Shown piece after piece: positions 22,085 to 30,236 of a stretch of 30,543 bases of DNA. The position numbers and the translations under genes were made by a program. Each line of letters starts with the position of its first letter. The first letter of the stretch is position 1. Origin of the DNA: CAYOVG01 sp964407285 (lineage in GTDB: Bacteria; Desulfobacterota; Syntrophobacteria; Syntrophobacterales; Syntrophobacteraceae); the NCBI GenBank assembly GCA_964407285.1, contig CAYOVG010000031.1:1-30543 (forward strand), written 5' to 3'. Below the pieces are notes generated by a model. The model did not search any database, was not told the DNA's origin, and saw only the letters and a program-made list of their open reading frames with translations.

Positions 22085-23011
22085 TCACTCCTCAAACAGC
22101 GGAGTGCTGAGGTAGCGTTCTCCGGTGCTGGGGATGATGACCACGATCTGCTTGTCCCTGTTTTCCGGGCGCCGGGCCACTTCGAGCGCTGCCCAGACCG
22201 CCGCGCCCGAGGAAATCCCGCAGAGTATTCCCTCCATTTTGGCTATGTCCTTTGCCGTTTCGAACGCCTGCTCGTTGGTGACGGTGATGACCTCGTCGAT
22301 AATCTTCGTATTCAGGACATCGGGGACGAAGCCCGCGCCGATGCCCTGAATCTTGTGCGGACCCGGCTTTCCGCCGGAGAGCACCGGAGATGCCGCCGGT
22401 TCGACGGCGACGGTTTTGAAGCTCGGCTTCCGGCTCTTGATGACTTCCCCAACTCCGGTGATGGTGCCCCCGGTCCCGACGCCCGATACCAGGATGTCCG
22501 CGCCGCCCCTCGTGTCGTTCCAGATTTCCTGGGCAGTGGTTCTGCGGTGCACCTCCGGGTTTGCGGGGTTCCCGAACTGGTCGGGCATGAAAGCGCCGGG
22601 CGTTTCCGCCAGGATTTCCCGCGCCCTTCGGATGGCCCCCGGCATTCCCTCCGCCCCCGGCGTGAGAACGATTTCCGCTCCCAGGTGCTTAAGCAGCTTT
22701 CGACGCTCGATGCTCATGGTCTCGGGCATTGTAAGGAGGAGGCGATAACTCCTTTCCGCGCACACGAACCCCAGGGCGATCCCGGTATTGCCGCTGGTGG
22801 GCTCCACGATGAGCGTATTCTCACGAATGAGCCCACGCCTTTCGGCATCTTCGATCATCGACATGCCGATGCGGTCCTTGACGCTTCCCAGCGGGTTTCT
22901 GAATTCCAGCTTAGCCATGATAATCCCGGGGAGCCCTTTCGCTATGCGATTCAGGCGAACCAGGGGAGTACTCCCTACAGTCCCGATTACATTGGAATAG
23001 ATGCCGCTCAT
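22085..23011 (-). CDS. cysK: Cysteine synthase A (O-acetylserine sulfhydrylase)
   Basis: The 308-residue PLP enzyme makes cysteine from O-acetylserine and sulfide. The PLP lysine is K45 in KLEFRNPLGSVKDRIG. The substrate loop is PTSGNTGIALGF (71-82), the phosphate-binding loop is GVGTGGTITGVGE, and GILCGISSGAAVWAAL lies near the C-terminus. I choose the ATG at 23011 because GAGGAGG ends 5 nt upstream; the GTG at 23017 overlaps that ribosome site. The gene follows cysE in the same direction but after a 603-nt gap with a large hairpin. It may therefore have its own promoter. In a sulfide-producing cell the substrate sulfide is abundant. Confidence 0.95.
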   Translation of the reverse strand: MSGIYSNVIGTVGSTPLVRLNRIAKGLPGIIMAKLEFRNPLGSVKDRIGMSMIEDAERRGLIRENTLIVEPTSGNTGIALGFVCAERSYRLLLTMPETMSIERRKLLKHLGAEIVLTPGAEGMPGAIRRAREILAETPGAFMPDQFGNPANPEVHRRTTAQEIWNDTRGGADILVSGVGTGGTITGVGEVIKSRKPSFKTVAVEPAASPVLSGGKPGPHKIQGIGAGFVPDVLNTKIIDEVITVTNEQAFETAKDIAKMEGILCGISSGAAVWAALEVARRPENRDKQIVVIIPSTGERYLSTPLFEE

Positions 23012-23078
23012 CCGCACCTCCTCGTGAAGCGTTGCCTGTTGTATCCGGTTGATGGTTGATGATCCGGTTCCGTGCTCC

Positions 23079-23130
23079 GAAGGGGTTACATAAGAGTAGG
23101 ATGAGACTCCTACTCTTATGTAACCCCTTC
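23079..23130. repeat. Perfect 23-bp hairpin upstream of cysK
   Basis: The left arm (23079-23101) starts GAAGGGGTTACATAAGAG, and the right arm (23108-23130) is its exact reverse complement. The loop is only 6 nt (TGAGAC). On the minus strand it sits 68 nt before the cysK start. No T-tract flanks it, so it may be a small repeat element or an mRNA leader structure rather than a terminator. Confidence 0.85.
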
Positions 23131-23491
23131 AGGCAATACGTTCGACTTAACGGCGCCCCCGCGAACGGTGGTAATGAATTGTTGCCCCCGCGAACGTTGA
23201 AAGAGGCCGGACTCCATAGATATGGACGGATTCCCCGTTGCCGCGGAGAACGGCCGCAATGGGCGAGGCCACCATTCATTCATGCGCCGCAAACGCCCAC
23301 GGGGGCCGGGCTACGCTTCACTCACGACGGTATTGGTTCCAAACCCGCAAGTCACACACAACCCGCAACCCGAAAGGGCAGGGCAGGCTACGGCGCATTC
23401 CCGAGATGCCCGCATATCCATAAGAATGCCCAAAAGGTGAACGAACGCCCACAAAAGGCCATGTTACGGTTCGTTTACTGGTGCTGTCCCT

Positions 23492-23580
23492 AAACCCGTA
23501 TCCCCGTAACCCCGCAACTCACAACCCGCAGCCCCAAACACGCAACTCGAAACACGCAACCCGCAACCCGAAAACCGCCA
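23492..23580. repeat. Degenerate AACCCGCAAC-type short repeats
   Basis: About eight imperfect copies of a 9-11 nt word (AACCCGCAAC, AACCCGCAGC, AACACGCAAC, AACTCGAAAC) run together just beyond the cysE stop codon. Similar words recur at 23341-23375. It looks like slippage-prone intergenic DNA; no coding or CRISPR-like organisation. Confidence 0.6.
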
Positions 23581-23614
23581 ATCACCCCGTCCACCCTCCC
23601 TGACCGACTCACCC

Positions 23615-24571
23615 TCACCCCGGCGGCCCCTTGTAGACCAGTTCCGGCTTCTTCATGAACACCCTCGTGTCGGGCGGAACCGAATCTGTTATCCACACGT
23701 TTCCGCCAATGACCGAACGCGCCCCGATCACCGTTTCGCCGCCCAGGATGGTGGCGCCCGAATAGATGATCACATCGTCTTCTATGGTGGGGTGCCGCTT
23801 CTCGGACCGGAGTTGGTCCACGGCGTCCCTGGGAAGCGACAGGGCGCCCAAAGTTACGCCCTGGTAGAGCCTCACGCGCTTCCCGATTTCGGTCGTCTCT
23901 CCGATCACCACCCCGGTCCCGTGATCGATGAAGAAACTCTCGTCGATATGAGCCCCGGGATGAATGTCTATGCCCGTCTTGCTGTGCGCGTGCTCGGTCA
24001 TGATGCGCGGAAGCAGCGGCACCCCCTGCTCGAAAAGCCGGTGCGCTATCCGGTACACCGTAATCGCGTAGAGACCCGGATAGCTGAAAATGATCTCATC
24101 GTAGCTCTTCGCAGCCGGGTCCCCGTCGTACGCCGCGCGCACATCCGTCGCCAGGACCGCCCTCAGGCGCGGAAGCCCTTGCATGAACCGTACTGCGTGT
24201 TCCTGGCCCCGTTCCTCGCAGTTGGTGCAGGCCATGTTGTGGCGCAGGCAATCGTGGCGGATAGCCAGGCCTATCTGCTCGGAAAGAGCTTCGAAAAAGG
24301 CCGTGGCTTCCTGACCCAGGTAGTACCCCAGGTTCACCGCATCCACCCGCACCCTCAGAAAATAGCCGGGATAGAGAATGCGGGTGGCCCTCTGGATGAT
24401 ATCTATGACCGCGTCCGGAGAAGGGAGCGGTTCCGGACAGACATGGTCGAAGCACTGCCCTCCGTTGCAGGACCGGAGAAGCTCCGCGACGATTTCCGGC
24501 ACCCGCGCCCTGAACTTCTGCGCATTTTCAATTTCACTCTTGCACTGTTCCGGTCTATTCAGCTTGTCCAT
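23615..24571 (-). CDS. cysE: Serine O-acetyltransferase
   Basis: This 318-residue enzyme makes O-acetylserine, the substrate of CysK. An N-terminal helical domain (to about 180) is followed by the left-handed beta-helix of hexapeptide repeats. IDIHPGAHIDESFFIDHGTG carries the catalytic His region, VVIGETTEIGKRVRLYQGVT follows, and the helix closes with VIGGNVWITDSVPPDTRVF. It resembles the longer EpsC/CysE form. The N-terminal part has an unusual number of cysteines (CNGGQCFDHVC; CTNCEERG). ATG 24571 has AAAGGGG upstream; a TTG two codons earlier is less likely. It follows nifS by 71 nt, so nifU-nifS-cysE is probably one operon joining cysteine supply to its use as sulfur donor. Confidence 0.94.
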   Translation of the reverse strand: MDKLNRPEQCKSEIENAQKFRARVPEIVAELLRSCNGGQCFDHVCPEPLPSPDAVIDIIQRATRILYPGYFLRVRVDAVNLGYYLGQEATAFFEALSEQIGLAIRHDCLRHNMACTNCEERGQEHAVRFMQGLPRLRAVLATDVRAAYDGDPAAKSYDEIIFSYPGLYAITVYRIAHRLFEQGVPLLPRIMTEHAHSKTGIDIHPGAHIDESFFIDHGTGVVIGETTEIGKRVRLYQGVTLGALSLPRDAVDQLRSEKRHPTIEDDVIIYSGATILGGETVIGARSVIGGNVWITDSVPPDTRVFMKKPELVYKGPPG

Positions 24572-24642
24572 ATGCAACCACCCCTTTCATCACCCTCTTC
24601 CTCTTCTCATCCCGTGCCTGGTTCTCCGGCGGGCCGGGCCGA

Positions 24643-25827
24643 TCAGTAATTGGTGGCGCACAACTGCTCGCCCACCTTCCAGTAAGGCGAGAGGGTCCGC
24701 AGCCGCTCGATGATCGGTGGCAGGTTTTCGATCACCGTATCGATCTCTTCGTCCGTATTGTAGATACTCAGGCTGAAACGGATGGAGCCGTGGGCCATGG
24801 TGAAAGGGACCCCCATGGCGCGCAGTACGTGCGAAGGCTGGAGGGACCCCGAAGTGCAGGCAGACCCTGAAGACGCACAGATCCCGAGTTCGTTGAGCAT
24901 GAGCAGGATCGCCTCCCCCTCAACGAATTCGAAGCTTATGTTCGAGGTGTTGGGGAGCCGGTTTTCGCGGTCTCCGTTTACCTTGCTGTTGGGTATGCGC
25001 GCGAGCAGTTCGTTTTCCAGCCTGTCGCGCAGTTGCAGCACCTCGTTGTTCTCCTTCTCCATGTTCAATGCCGCCAGTTCACACGCCTTGCCGAGTCCCA
25101 CGATGCCCGGCGTATTCTCCGTGCCGCCCCGGCGCTCCCTTTCCTGGTGTCCGCCGATGAGGAACGGCGAGAACTTCGTCCCCTTGCGCACGTACAGGTA
25201 GCCTATTCCCTTCGGAGCATGGAGTTTGTGGCCCGATATGGAAAGCATGTTGATCGGGCTGTTCTTCATGTTTATGGGGATCTTTCCGACCGCCTGCACT
25301 GCGTCCGTGTGGAACAAAATGCCCCTCGAACGCGCCGTTTCGGCGGCCTTTTCCACCGGGAAGATCACGCCGGTCTCGTTGTTGGCCCACATGAGGCTCA
25401 CAACGGCCGTATCCGGCGTCAGGCTCTTTTCGTACACATCCATGTCCAGGCGGCCGTCGGCGTCCACCGGAACTTCCGTCACCCGGTAACCCTCACGTGC
25501 GAGACGGGCGCACAGGGAACGGATAGCCGGGTGCTCCACTCTGCTGGTCACTATGTGGCGCCGGTCGGGGTAAGTGGCCAGGGCCGAGCGAACGGCGGTA
25601 TTGTCGCTCTCGGTCCCGCAGCTCGTGATAATAATCTCTTCGGGCGACGCGCCGATGAGCGACGCCATCTTCTCGCGCGCCTCGCGGATATTGCGTGCGA
25701 CCTGGCCCCCGAACGAGTGCATGCTGGAGGGGTTCCCGTAAAGATCGGTGTAGTACGGGAGCATTGCCTCCACCACTTCCGGAGCCACCCTCGTTGTTGC
25801 GTTGTTGTCCAGGTAGATGGTCCTCAT
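24643..25827 (-). CDS. nifS: Cysteine desulfurase NifS
   Basis: A 394-residue PLP enzyme that takes sulfur from cysteine and hands it to the scaffold NifU. It begins MRTIYLDNNATTRVAPEVVE, with YGNPSSMHSFG next. The PLP lysine is K201 in SISGHKLHAPKGIGYLYV, and the persulfide-forming cysteine is C324 in CASSGSACTSGSLQPSHVL, with the short NifS/IscS-type loop. The ATG at 25827-25825 shares ATGA with the nifU stop (25826-25824), a 4-bp overlap that implies translational coupling. GGAGGAGGTG lies 5 nt upstream. An alternative start 34 codons earlier would run inside nifU and is rejected. No nitrogenase genes are nearby, so general Fe-S assembly is more likely than a nitrogen-fixation role. Confidence 0.96.
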   Translation of the reverse strand: MRTIYLDNNATTRVAPEVVEAMLPYYTDLYGNPSSMHSFGGQVARNIREAREKMASLIGASPEEIIITSCGTESDNTAVRSALATYPDRRHIVTSRVEHPAIRSLCARLAREGYRVTEVPVDADGRLDMDVYEKSLTPDTAVVSLMWANNETGVIFPVEKAAETARSRGILFHTDAVQAVGKIPINMKNSPINMLSISGHKLHAPKGIGYLYVRKGTKFSPFLIGGHQERERRGGTENTPGIVGLGKACELAALNMEKENNEVLQLRDRLENELLARIPNSKVNGDRENRLPNTSNISFEFVEGEAILLMLNELGICASSGSACTSGSLQPSHVLRAMGVPFTMAHGSIRFSLSIYNTDEEIDTVIENLPPIIERLRTLSPYWKVGEQLCATNY

Positions 25828-26657
25828 GGAGACACCTCCTCCACCACCAGTTCGGGCCATACGAGTTCGCGAAGCTTGGTTTCGACGAAATTCTTGAGCG
25901 TCTGCTGCGACGCCTGGCAGGTCGAGCACGCGCCCCGTGTTGCCACCAGGACCCGGTTCCCCACGACGTCCACCAGTTCTATGTCGCCGTTGTCGTGCTT
26001 GAGGGCGGGTCTGATCTCGCGCTCAATGGTCTCCTCGATCATCCTGATCTTCTGGATGTTGGAGAGTTTGGGCCGGGCCGCCGGCCGTTCCTCGGCCCCA
26101 CCGGACCGGATTCGGTCGATGATCTCCTGGATCGCGGCGTGGCACCCCCCGCATCCGCCTCCCGCTTTCGTATAGTTGGTGACATCCTCGATCGTGCTCA
26201 GGTTGTTCTCGCGGACCGTCCGCTCGATTTCCTTGTCCGTCACCCCGAAGCACTCGCAGACGATCTGTTCGTCCGTTTCCTTCTCCGGCGCGCCCTGGTA
26301 ATGCGCGATGGCCTTCTCCAACGCCTCGCGTCCCATCACCGAGCAGTGGATCTTCTCCTCGGGCAGCCCCCCGAGGTATTCGGCGATATCCCTGTTCGTG
26401 ACCTTCGCGGCTTCTTCCACGGTCATTCCCTTGATCATTTCCGTCAGGGCCGAAGCCGTTGCGATGGCGCTGGCGCAACCAAACGTCTTGAACTTCGCTT
26501 CCTTGATCTTCCGGTTTTCATCCAGCTTGAAAGTGAGCCTGAGGGCATCCCCGCACGCAATGGACCCCACCTCGGCAAAGCCGTCCGGCTCTTCCACCTC
26601 ACCCACATTGCGAGGATTGATGAAATGATCTTTTACTTTATCCGTATATTCCCACAT
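25824..26657 (-). CDS. nifU: Fe-S cluster scaffold NifU, three-domain form
   Basis: The 277-residue protein has all three NifU domains. An IscU-like N-domain has C35, C61 and C105 (GSIACGDALR, FKTFGCASAIAT, EEKIHCSVMG). A central BFD-like [2Fe-2S] domain has C134, C136, C169 and C172 (QIVCECFGVT, GGGCGGCHAAI). The C-terminal Nfu domain carries CSTC at 244-247. It builds transient clusters with sulfur from NifS. The start ATG 26657 has GGGAGAG upstream. In deltaproteobacteria this full-length form often serves as the house-keeping Fe-S system. Demand here is high, given the DsrAB, ferredoxin and chemolithotrophic-type electron carriers of a sulfate reducer. Confidence 0.96.
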   Translation of the reverse strand: MWEYTDKVKDHFINPRNVGEVEEPDGFAEVGSIACGDALRLTFKLDENRKIKEAKFKTFGCASAIATASALTEMIKGMTVEEAAKVTNRDIAEYLGGLPEEKIHCSVMGREALEKAIAHYQGAPEKETDEQIVCECFGVTDKEIERTVRENNLSTIEDVTNYTKAGGGCGGCHAAIQEIIDRIRSGGAEERPAARPKLSNIQKIRMIEETIEREIRPALKHDNGDIELVDVVGNRVLVATRGACSTCQASQQTLKNFVETKLRELVWPELVVEEVSP

Positions 26658-27616
26658 ATCGCACTCTCCCTGTTGTATGCTTAAGCTCGGAAAAAGCGCC
26701 TGCTCCCGATATCGGATATGAACTCACCTCCAAATGAGATGAGACTGCGAAATGCAAAACAGGAAACAGAAAGAAAATAATTATTAATTCATTCTAGCGC
26801 ATCCACTTCGGATAAGGAACCCCTCACAATTTAAGTATCCGCTCATGGAAATTCAAACGGGATTCTCCCGAAATTTCACCTGCCCCTTGAGCCCCTGATT
26901 CCGACAACGGAAAACATGAAAACTCACGCAAAGGGAAGCCTTTCTCCCCGTGTTGCCGGGCTCTCCCATGTGAGCGGCGGAAGAGTCGTTCCTTCTTCGT
27001 GTCCTTCCGTGATTTTCGTGGTTGATATCTTCGGCGTTATTTCGTGGAATCCCGGTTCATTGTATAAATGGCTGAGTGATAGGCAAAATCCGGCAAAACG
27101 AAATTCCTGCTCGTTGCCGCATGACGGTAGACCGCATCTTGAGCGAAATTGAAAGAAATATCGAGAAATTCCATGATATATAGATAAATTGTTATATACT
27201 GATTGCGCCATGTCCGTCGGCCTTCCATTCTTGGTGATTTCAGCCGATTTGCAGCGTTGACAAGCTCAACGCTATGTAGGATTCTGCAAAAGTTATCCAC
27301 AATATTCAACATCAATGGCCTGATCTGCAATCATAACATGTCGTGTGGGCTTTCGTGCGCTTTTTCTGGAATAGCTTCCCGTTCGCGTGGCCTTATGGGG
27401 GATGTTGTCCAATTCGTTTTGCGAGCGAGGCAAAACGGTCTGCGGGCGGTTGCTCGAGTTATTCGATAAGTCCCTGGAGACCGAACTTTTTGGCGTCTCC
27501 AAAGAATTAACCTACCGGATTTCCGGTCCATTCCGGCTCCCGGATTTAAATTCCCCGGTAGGTTATTTGTTGTGGATTGCCTTACCTGATTTCAAGTTTC
27601 GATAAGGAGAAGAATT
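26658..27616. other. 959-bp intergenic region between nifU and the Cache-protein gene
   Basis: I see no supportable gene. Open frames at 26916-27152 and on the minus strand near 26924-27330 have no ribosome site or family resemblance. The left end should hold the nifU promoter. Other items: a TCGTGTCC/TTTTCGTGGTT repeat word (26997-27023), an AT-rich patch (27160-27205), a single perfect DnaA-box word TTATCCACA (27293-27301), and two hairpins at 27476-27564 before the Cache gene. Confidence 0.6.
27476..27564 (+). promoter_or_regulatory. Two hairpins in the leader of the Cache-protein gene
   Basis: GGAGAC (27476-27481) pairs with GTCTCC (27495-27500). AACCTACCGG (27509-27518) pairs with CCGGTAGGTT (27555-27564) around a 36-nt region with more GG/CC words. 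The second stem ends 52 nt before the start codon and is followed by ATTTGTTGT. It could be a terminator of something upstream, an attenuator or a structured leader. I cannot match it to a known riboswitch. Confidence 0.4.
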
Positions 27617-28147
27617 ATGAAATGTATGTTCACGTCGGCGATCGTCTTCACGTTTCTGACCATGATTTCACCCGTCAGCGCCCAGGAAGTTTCGACACCA
27701 CAGGAATGCATAAAGCAGTGCCGGGCTGCGGCCGAATACCTCGAGGCGGAGGTCGCCAAAGGCCCGGAAGCGGAAAAGGCTGCGCTCGAATATATGAACA
27801 GTAAGGACGATAATCGTTTTATGTGGAAAGATACGTACGTCTGGGTGCTGTGCTGTCAGTGCGAACCCATGACCAATGCCGCTCATCCGATCAACCGGAA
27901 GATCGTGGGCCCGGACCTCTCCGGACTCAGGGACAAGAAGGACAATCTATTCTTCCTCCAGTTCTGTGAGGCCTCGAAGCAGGCCAAAGGCGGATGGGTG
28001 GAATACTGGTGGCCCAAGGTGGGGGAGGAAAAGGGTTCCCGCAAGATCACTTATGTACTCCAGGTTCCGGGCACGAAATACCAGGTTGGAGCAGGCGTGT
28101 ACGACGAAAATATTAGCGTTGAGGAATTGAACAAGCTGATTCAATAG
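27617..28147 (+). CDS. Secreted single-Cache-domain protein, cysteine-rich
   Basis: A 176-residue protein with a signal peptide (FTSAIVFTFLTMISPVSA, cut near residue 22) and then a Cache-type ligand-binding fold. YVWVLCCQCEPMTNAAHPIN, then RKIVGPDLSGLRDKKDNLFF, AKGGWVEYWWPKVGEEKGSR and YVLQVPGTKYQVGAGVYDEN follow the usual sCache order. Most Cache proteins have an Asp/Gly turn where this one has CCQC (79-82). Four more cysteines (C3 in the signal, C31, C35, C117) make C31-x3-C35 plus CCQC a possible metal or disulfide site. It has no membrane anchor or output domain. The neighbour at 28239 is a chemoreceptor, so it may act as a periplasmic sensing partner. AAGGAGAAG precedes the ATG. Confidence 0.8.
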   Translation: MKCMFTSAIVFTFLTMISPVSAQEVSTPQECIKQCRAAAEYLEAEVAKGPEAEKAALEYMNSKDDNRFMWKDTYVWVLCCQCEPMTNAAHPINRKIVGPDLSGLRDKKDNLFFLQFCEASKQAKGGWVEYWWPKVGEEKGSRKITYVLQVPGTKYQVGAGVYDENISVEELNKLIQ

Positions 28148-28164
28148 TTACACCCCACCCGATG

Positions 28165-28191
28165 CAGGCGGATCGGGTCCCGGTCCGCCTG
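28165..28191 (+). terminator. Hairpin between the Cache gene and the chemoreceptor gene
   Basis: CAGGCGGA (28165-28172) pairs with TCCGCCTG (28184-28191) around an 11-nt GC-rich loop, 17 nt after the Cache stop codon. Only TTCC follows, so it is a weak terminator or a partial block to read-through. Confidence 0.45.
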
Positions 28192-28238
28192 TTCCATATC
28201 ATACATCAACGGGTTTGCAGCATCGGAGGGCGATAATA

Positions 28239-30236
28239 GTGGAACTACGTTTGCTTCATGTCCGGAAGCTTTCCGGAAAATTGGTCCTCATGGTCGGTAC
28301 TGCCGTGATCCTGGTTTCCCTCCTTTTCATCTCATCTTACCTCGGGGCGCGGAGTATTCTCAGGTACAACGAGGAAATCGGCGCGCTCAACGATGTCAAT
28401 CAACATCTTCTGCTGGCGGTCATCGAGGAGAAAAACTTCCTGAAGGATCACAGCGAGGAGTGCCTGAACAGGCTTAAAACTCTTACCGCGCAAGCCAGGG
28501 AGAGGGCCGGAGCCCTGAAGACTTCTTCCACTCTCGATACCACCCGAATCACCGAGTTGACCGAGTTGGTAGCAAAATACGATGCATCGGTCATGAACCT
28601 GGCCGCGGTGATCCGAAAAGTCGATGAATATGACGCCGGGATCGCCTCAACGGTCGATGGGTTCATCGCCAAAACCAACGCATTGGTGGACCTGATCAAC
28701 GAATACGAAGGCGACAGCCAGATAACGGGAAAGAATGTCGACAACCGGCTGGTCTCGCTTCGGAGCACCGCCAAGAGCGCCCTGATTGCCGGAAACCATG
28801 TCTTTACCGTTCTGAAGAATCAACTGTGGGCCAGGGACGATATTGAGAAGTTTCGAACGGAGAGTAAGCAGGCCCTGGCCGAGTTTGAGAGGCAAAACCG
28901 CAATTGCGCCGTTCTCATCAAATCGCTGGGCGATAAGCACGGCAATGCATACCCTGAGTACGTTCAAGTGATGGGGGCAAGCTTCAATGACCTGTCCCGG
29001 ACGGTGCAGGATCTTTCGGAGGCATGGACCCGCAAGGGCGAGTTACAGGCTGAACTCAACTCGATCAGCGAAATGATCCGGCATGTCGGAGAGAGTATTC
29101 TCGTTCGTGCTGAGGAGTCTTCAGCAGTTCGGAACCGGAAGATCATATGGCGGAGTCTGGCGGCCTACGCGGCAATGGTGCTGGCCCTTGTGATCGGCGG
29201 TATTCTTATCTCGCGGTCCATAGTCGGGTCGCTCAGGCGGGTCATCACCGGGTTGAGCGAGGGTACCGGCAAGGTCGCTACGGCGTCCGGGCAGGTTTCC
29301 AGGGCGAGCCGGTCCCTTGCCGAAGGGGCGTCCGAGCAGGCGGCAGCCATCGAACAGAGTTCGTCGTCTCTGAACGAGACGGCCTCGATGACCGAACAAA
29401 ATGCGCGCAATGCCGGACAGGCCAACGAACTCATGGGGGAGGCCGACCGGATAGTCCGGCAGGCGAACGAATCCATGGCGAATCTGATGGCCTCGATGAA
29501 CGACATTTCCAGGGCCAGTGAAGACACCCAGAAGATTGTGAAGACTATCGATGAGATCGCCTTCCAGACCAATCTGCTGGCTCTCAACGCAGCCGTTGAA
29601 GCCGCAAGGGCCGGAGAGGCCGGGGCGGGTTTCGCCGTCGTGGCCGATGAAGTCCGGAACCTGGCGATGAGAGCGGCCGAGGCGGCCAGGAACACGGCTT
29701 CCCTCATCCAGGGCACCGTTAAGAGTATCCATGACGGGGTTTCGTTGGTTGAACACACCAACGGCAGATTCCGTGAAGTGGCGTCCATCGTCGGCAAGTC
29801 CGGCGAACTCGTGGGAGTGATAGCCAGGGCTTCCGAGGAGCAGGCGCAGGGAATCGTCCAGATCAATAAAGCCGTGAGCGAAATGGATACGGTGACTCAG
29901 CATAATGCCGCTAATGCGGAGGAATCGGCGTCGGCGGCCGAGGAGATGAGAGCCCAGGCGGAGAGCATGAACGTTTTCGTGGCCGAACTGGTGGATATGG
30001 TCGGCGGGAAGGAAAGGTACGCCGTAAGGCGGGGAGATGTGAAGGCCGAAAGGGGAGGCTCTCGAGCCGAAGCCGCGGCCTCCGCGGGCGCTCGTTCTCC
30101 AGAAGCCTTCGCTCGACTCGGAAATGTCGGCCGGAATGCGCGAAGCGGGGAAGTTGCGACGCACAAGGAGAAGAACCGGGAGCTTGGTCCTGAACAGTTG
30201 ATTCCACTGGATAAGTACGATTGGGAAGATTTCTGA
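28239..30236 (+). CDS. Methyl-accepting chemotaxis protein
   Basis: A 665-residue transmembrane chemoreceptor. TM1 is about residues 14-34 (KLVLMVGTAVILVSLLFISS). A helical periplasmic sensor of about 265 residues, probably of the 4HB/HBM type, follows. TM2 is about 303-325 (SLAAYAAMVLALVIGGILIS), then a short HAMP-like linker. The signalling domain has the invariant hairpin EIAFQTNLLALNAAVEAARA continuing GEAGAGFAVVADEVRNLA (about 439-476). After a long, low-complexity Ala/Arg/Gly linker it ends IPLDKYDWEDF. The last five residues, DWEDF, are an xWxxF tether like those that dock CheR/CheB. The start is GTG 28239 with GGAGGG 8 nt upstream; an earlier TTG at 28215 is unlikely. Confidence 0.94.
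   Translation: MELRLLHVRKLSGKLVLMVGTAVILVSLLFISSYLGARSILRYNEEIGALNDVNQHLLLAVIEEKNFLKDHSEECLNRLKTLTAQARERAGALKTSSTLDTTRITELTELVAKYDASVMNLAAVIRKVDEYDAGIASTVDGFIAKTNALVDLINEYEGDSQITGKNVDNRLVSLRSTAKSALIAGNHVFTVLKNQLWARDDIEKFRTESKQALAEFERQNRNCAVLIKSLGDKHGNAYPEYVQVMGASFNDLSRTVQDLSEAWTRKGELQAELNSISEMIRHVGESILVRAEESSAVRNRKIIWRSLAAYAAMVLALVIGGILISRSIVGSLRRVITGLSEGTGKVATASGQVSRASRSLAEGASEQAAAIEQSSSSLNETASMTEQNARNAGQANELMGEADRIVRQANESMANLMASMNDISRASEDTQKIVKTIDEIAFQTNLLALNAAVEAARAGEAGAGFAVVADEVRNLAMRAAEAARNTASLIQGTVKSIHDGVSLVEHTNGRFREVASIVGKSGELVGVIARASEEQAQGIVQINKAVSEMDTVTQHNAANAEESASAAEEMRAQAESMNVFVAELVDMVGGKERYAVRRGDVKAERGGSRAEAAASAGARSPEAFARLGNVGRNARSGEVATHKEKNRELGPEQLIPLDKYDWEDF

Larger units (their letters stand above)
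23012..23614. other. 603-bp spacer between cysE and cysK
   Basis: No gene is seen. It holds a perfect 23-bp hairpin (23079-23130), two copies of GCCCCCGCGAACG (near 23154 and 23182), and stretches rich in AACCCGCAAC-like words (23341-23375 and 23492-23580). Confidence 0.6.

Noticed and set aside
22040..23059. 339-residue plus-strand frame
   Set aside because: Antisense shadow of cysK, which has all PLP-enzyme motifs.
24643..26657. Nitrogen-fixation locus because of nifU/nifS
   Set aside because: No nitrogenase or nif assembly genes are visible; neighbours are cysE and cysK, so general Fe-S assembly fits better.
26916..27330. Small open frames on both strands after nifU
   Set aside because: No ribosome sites, mutual overlap and no recognisable protein features.
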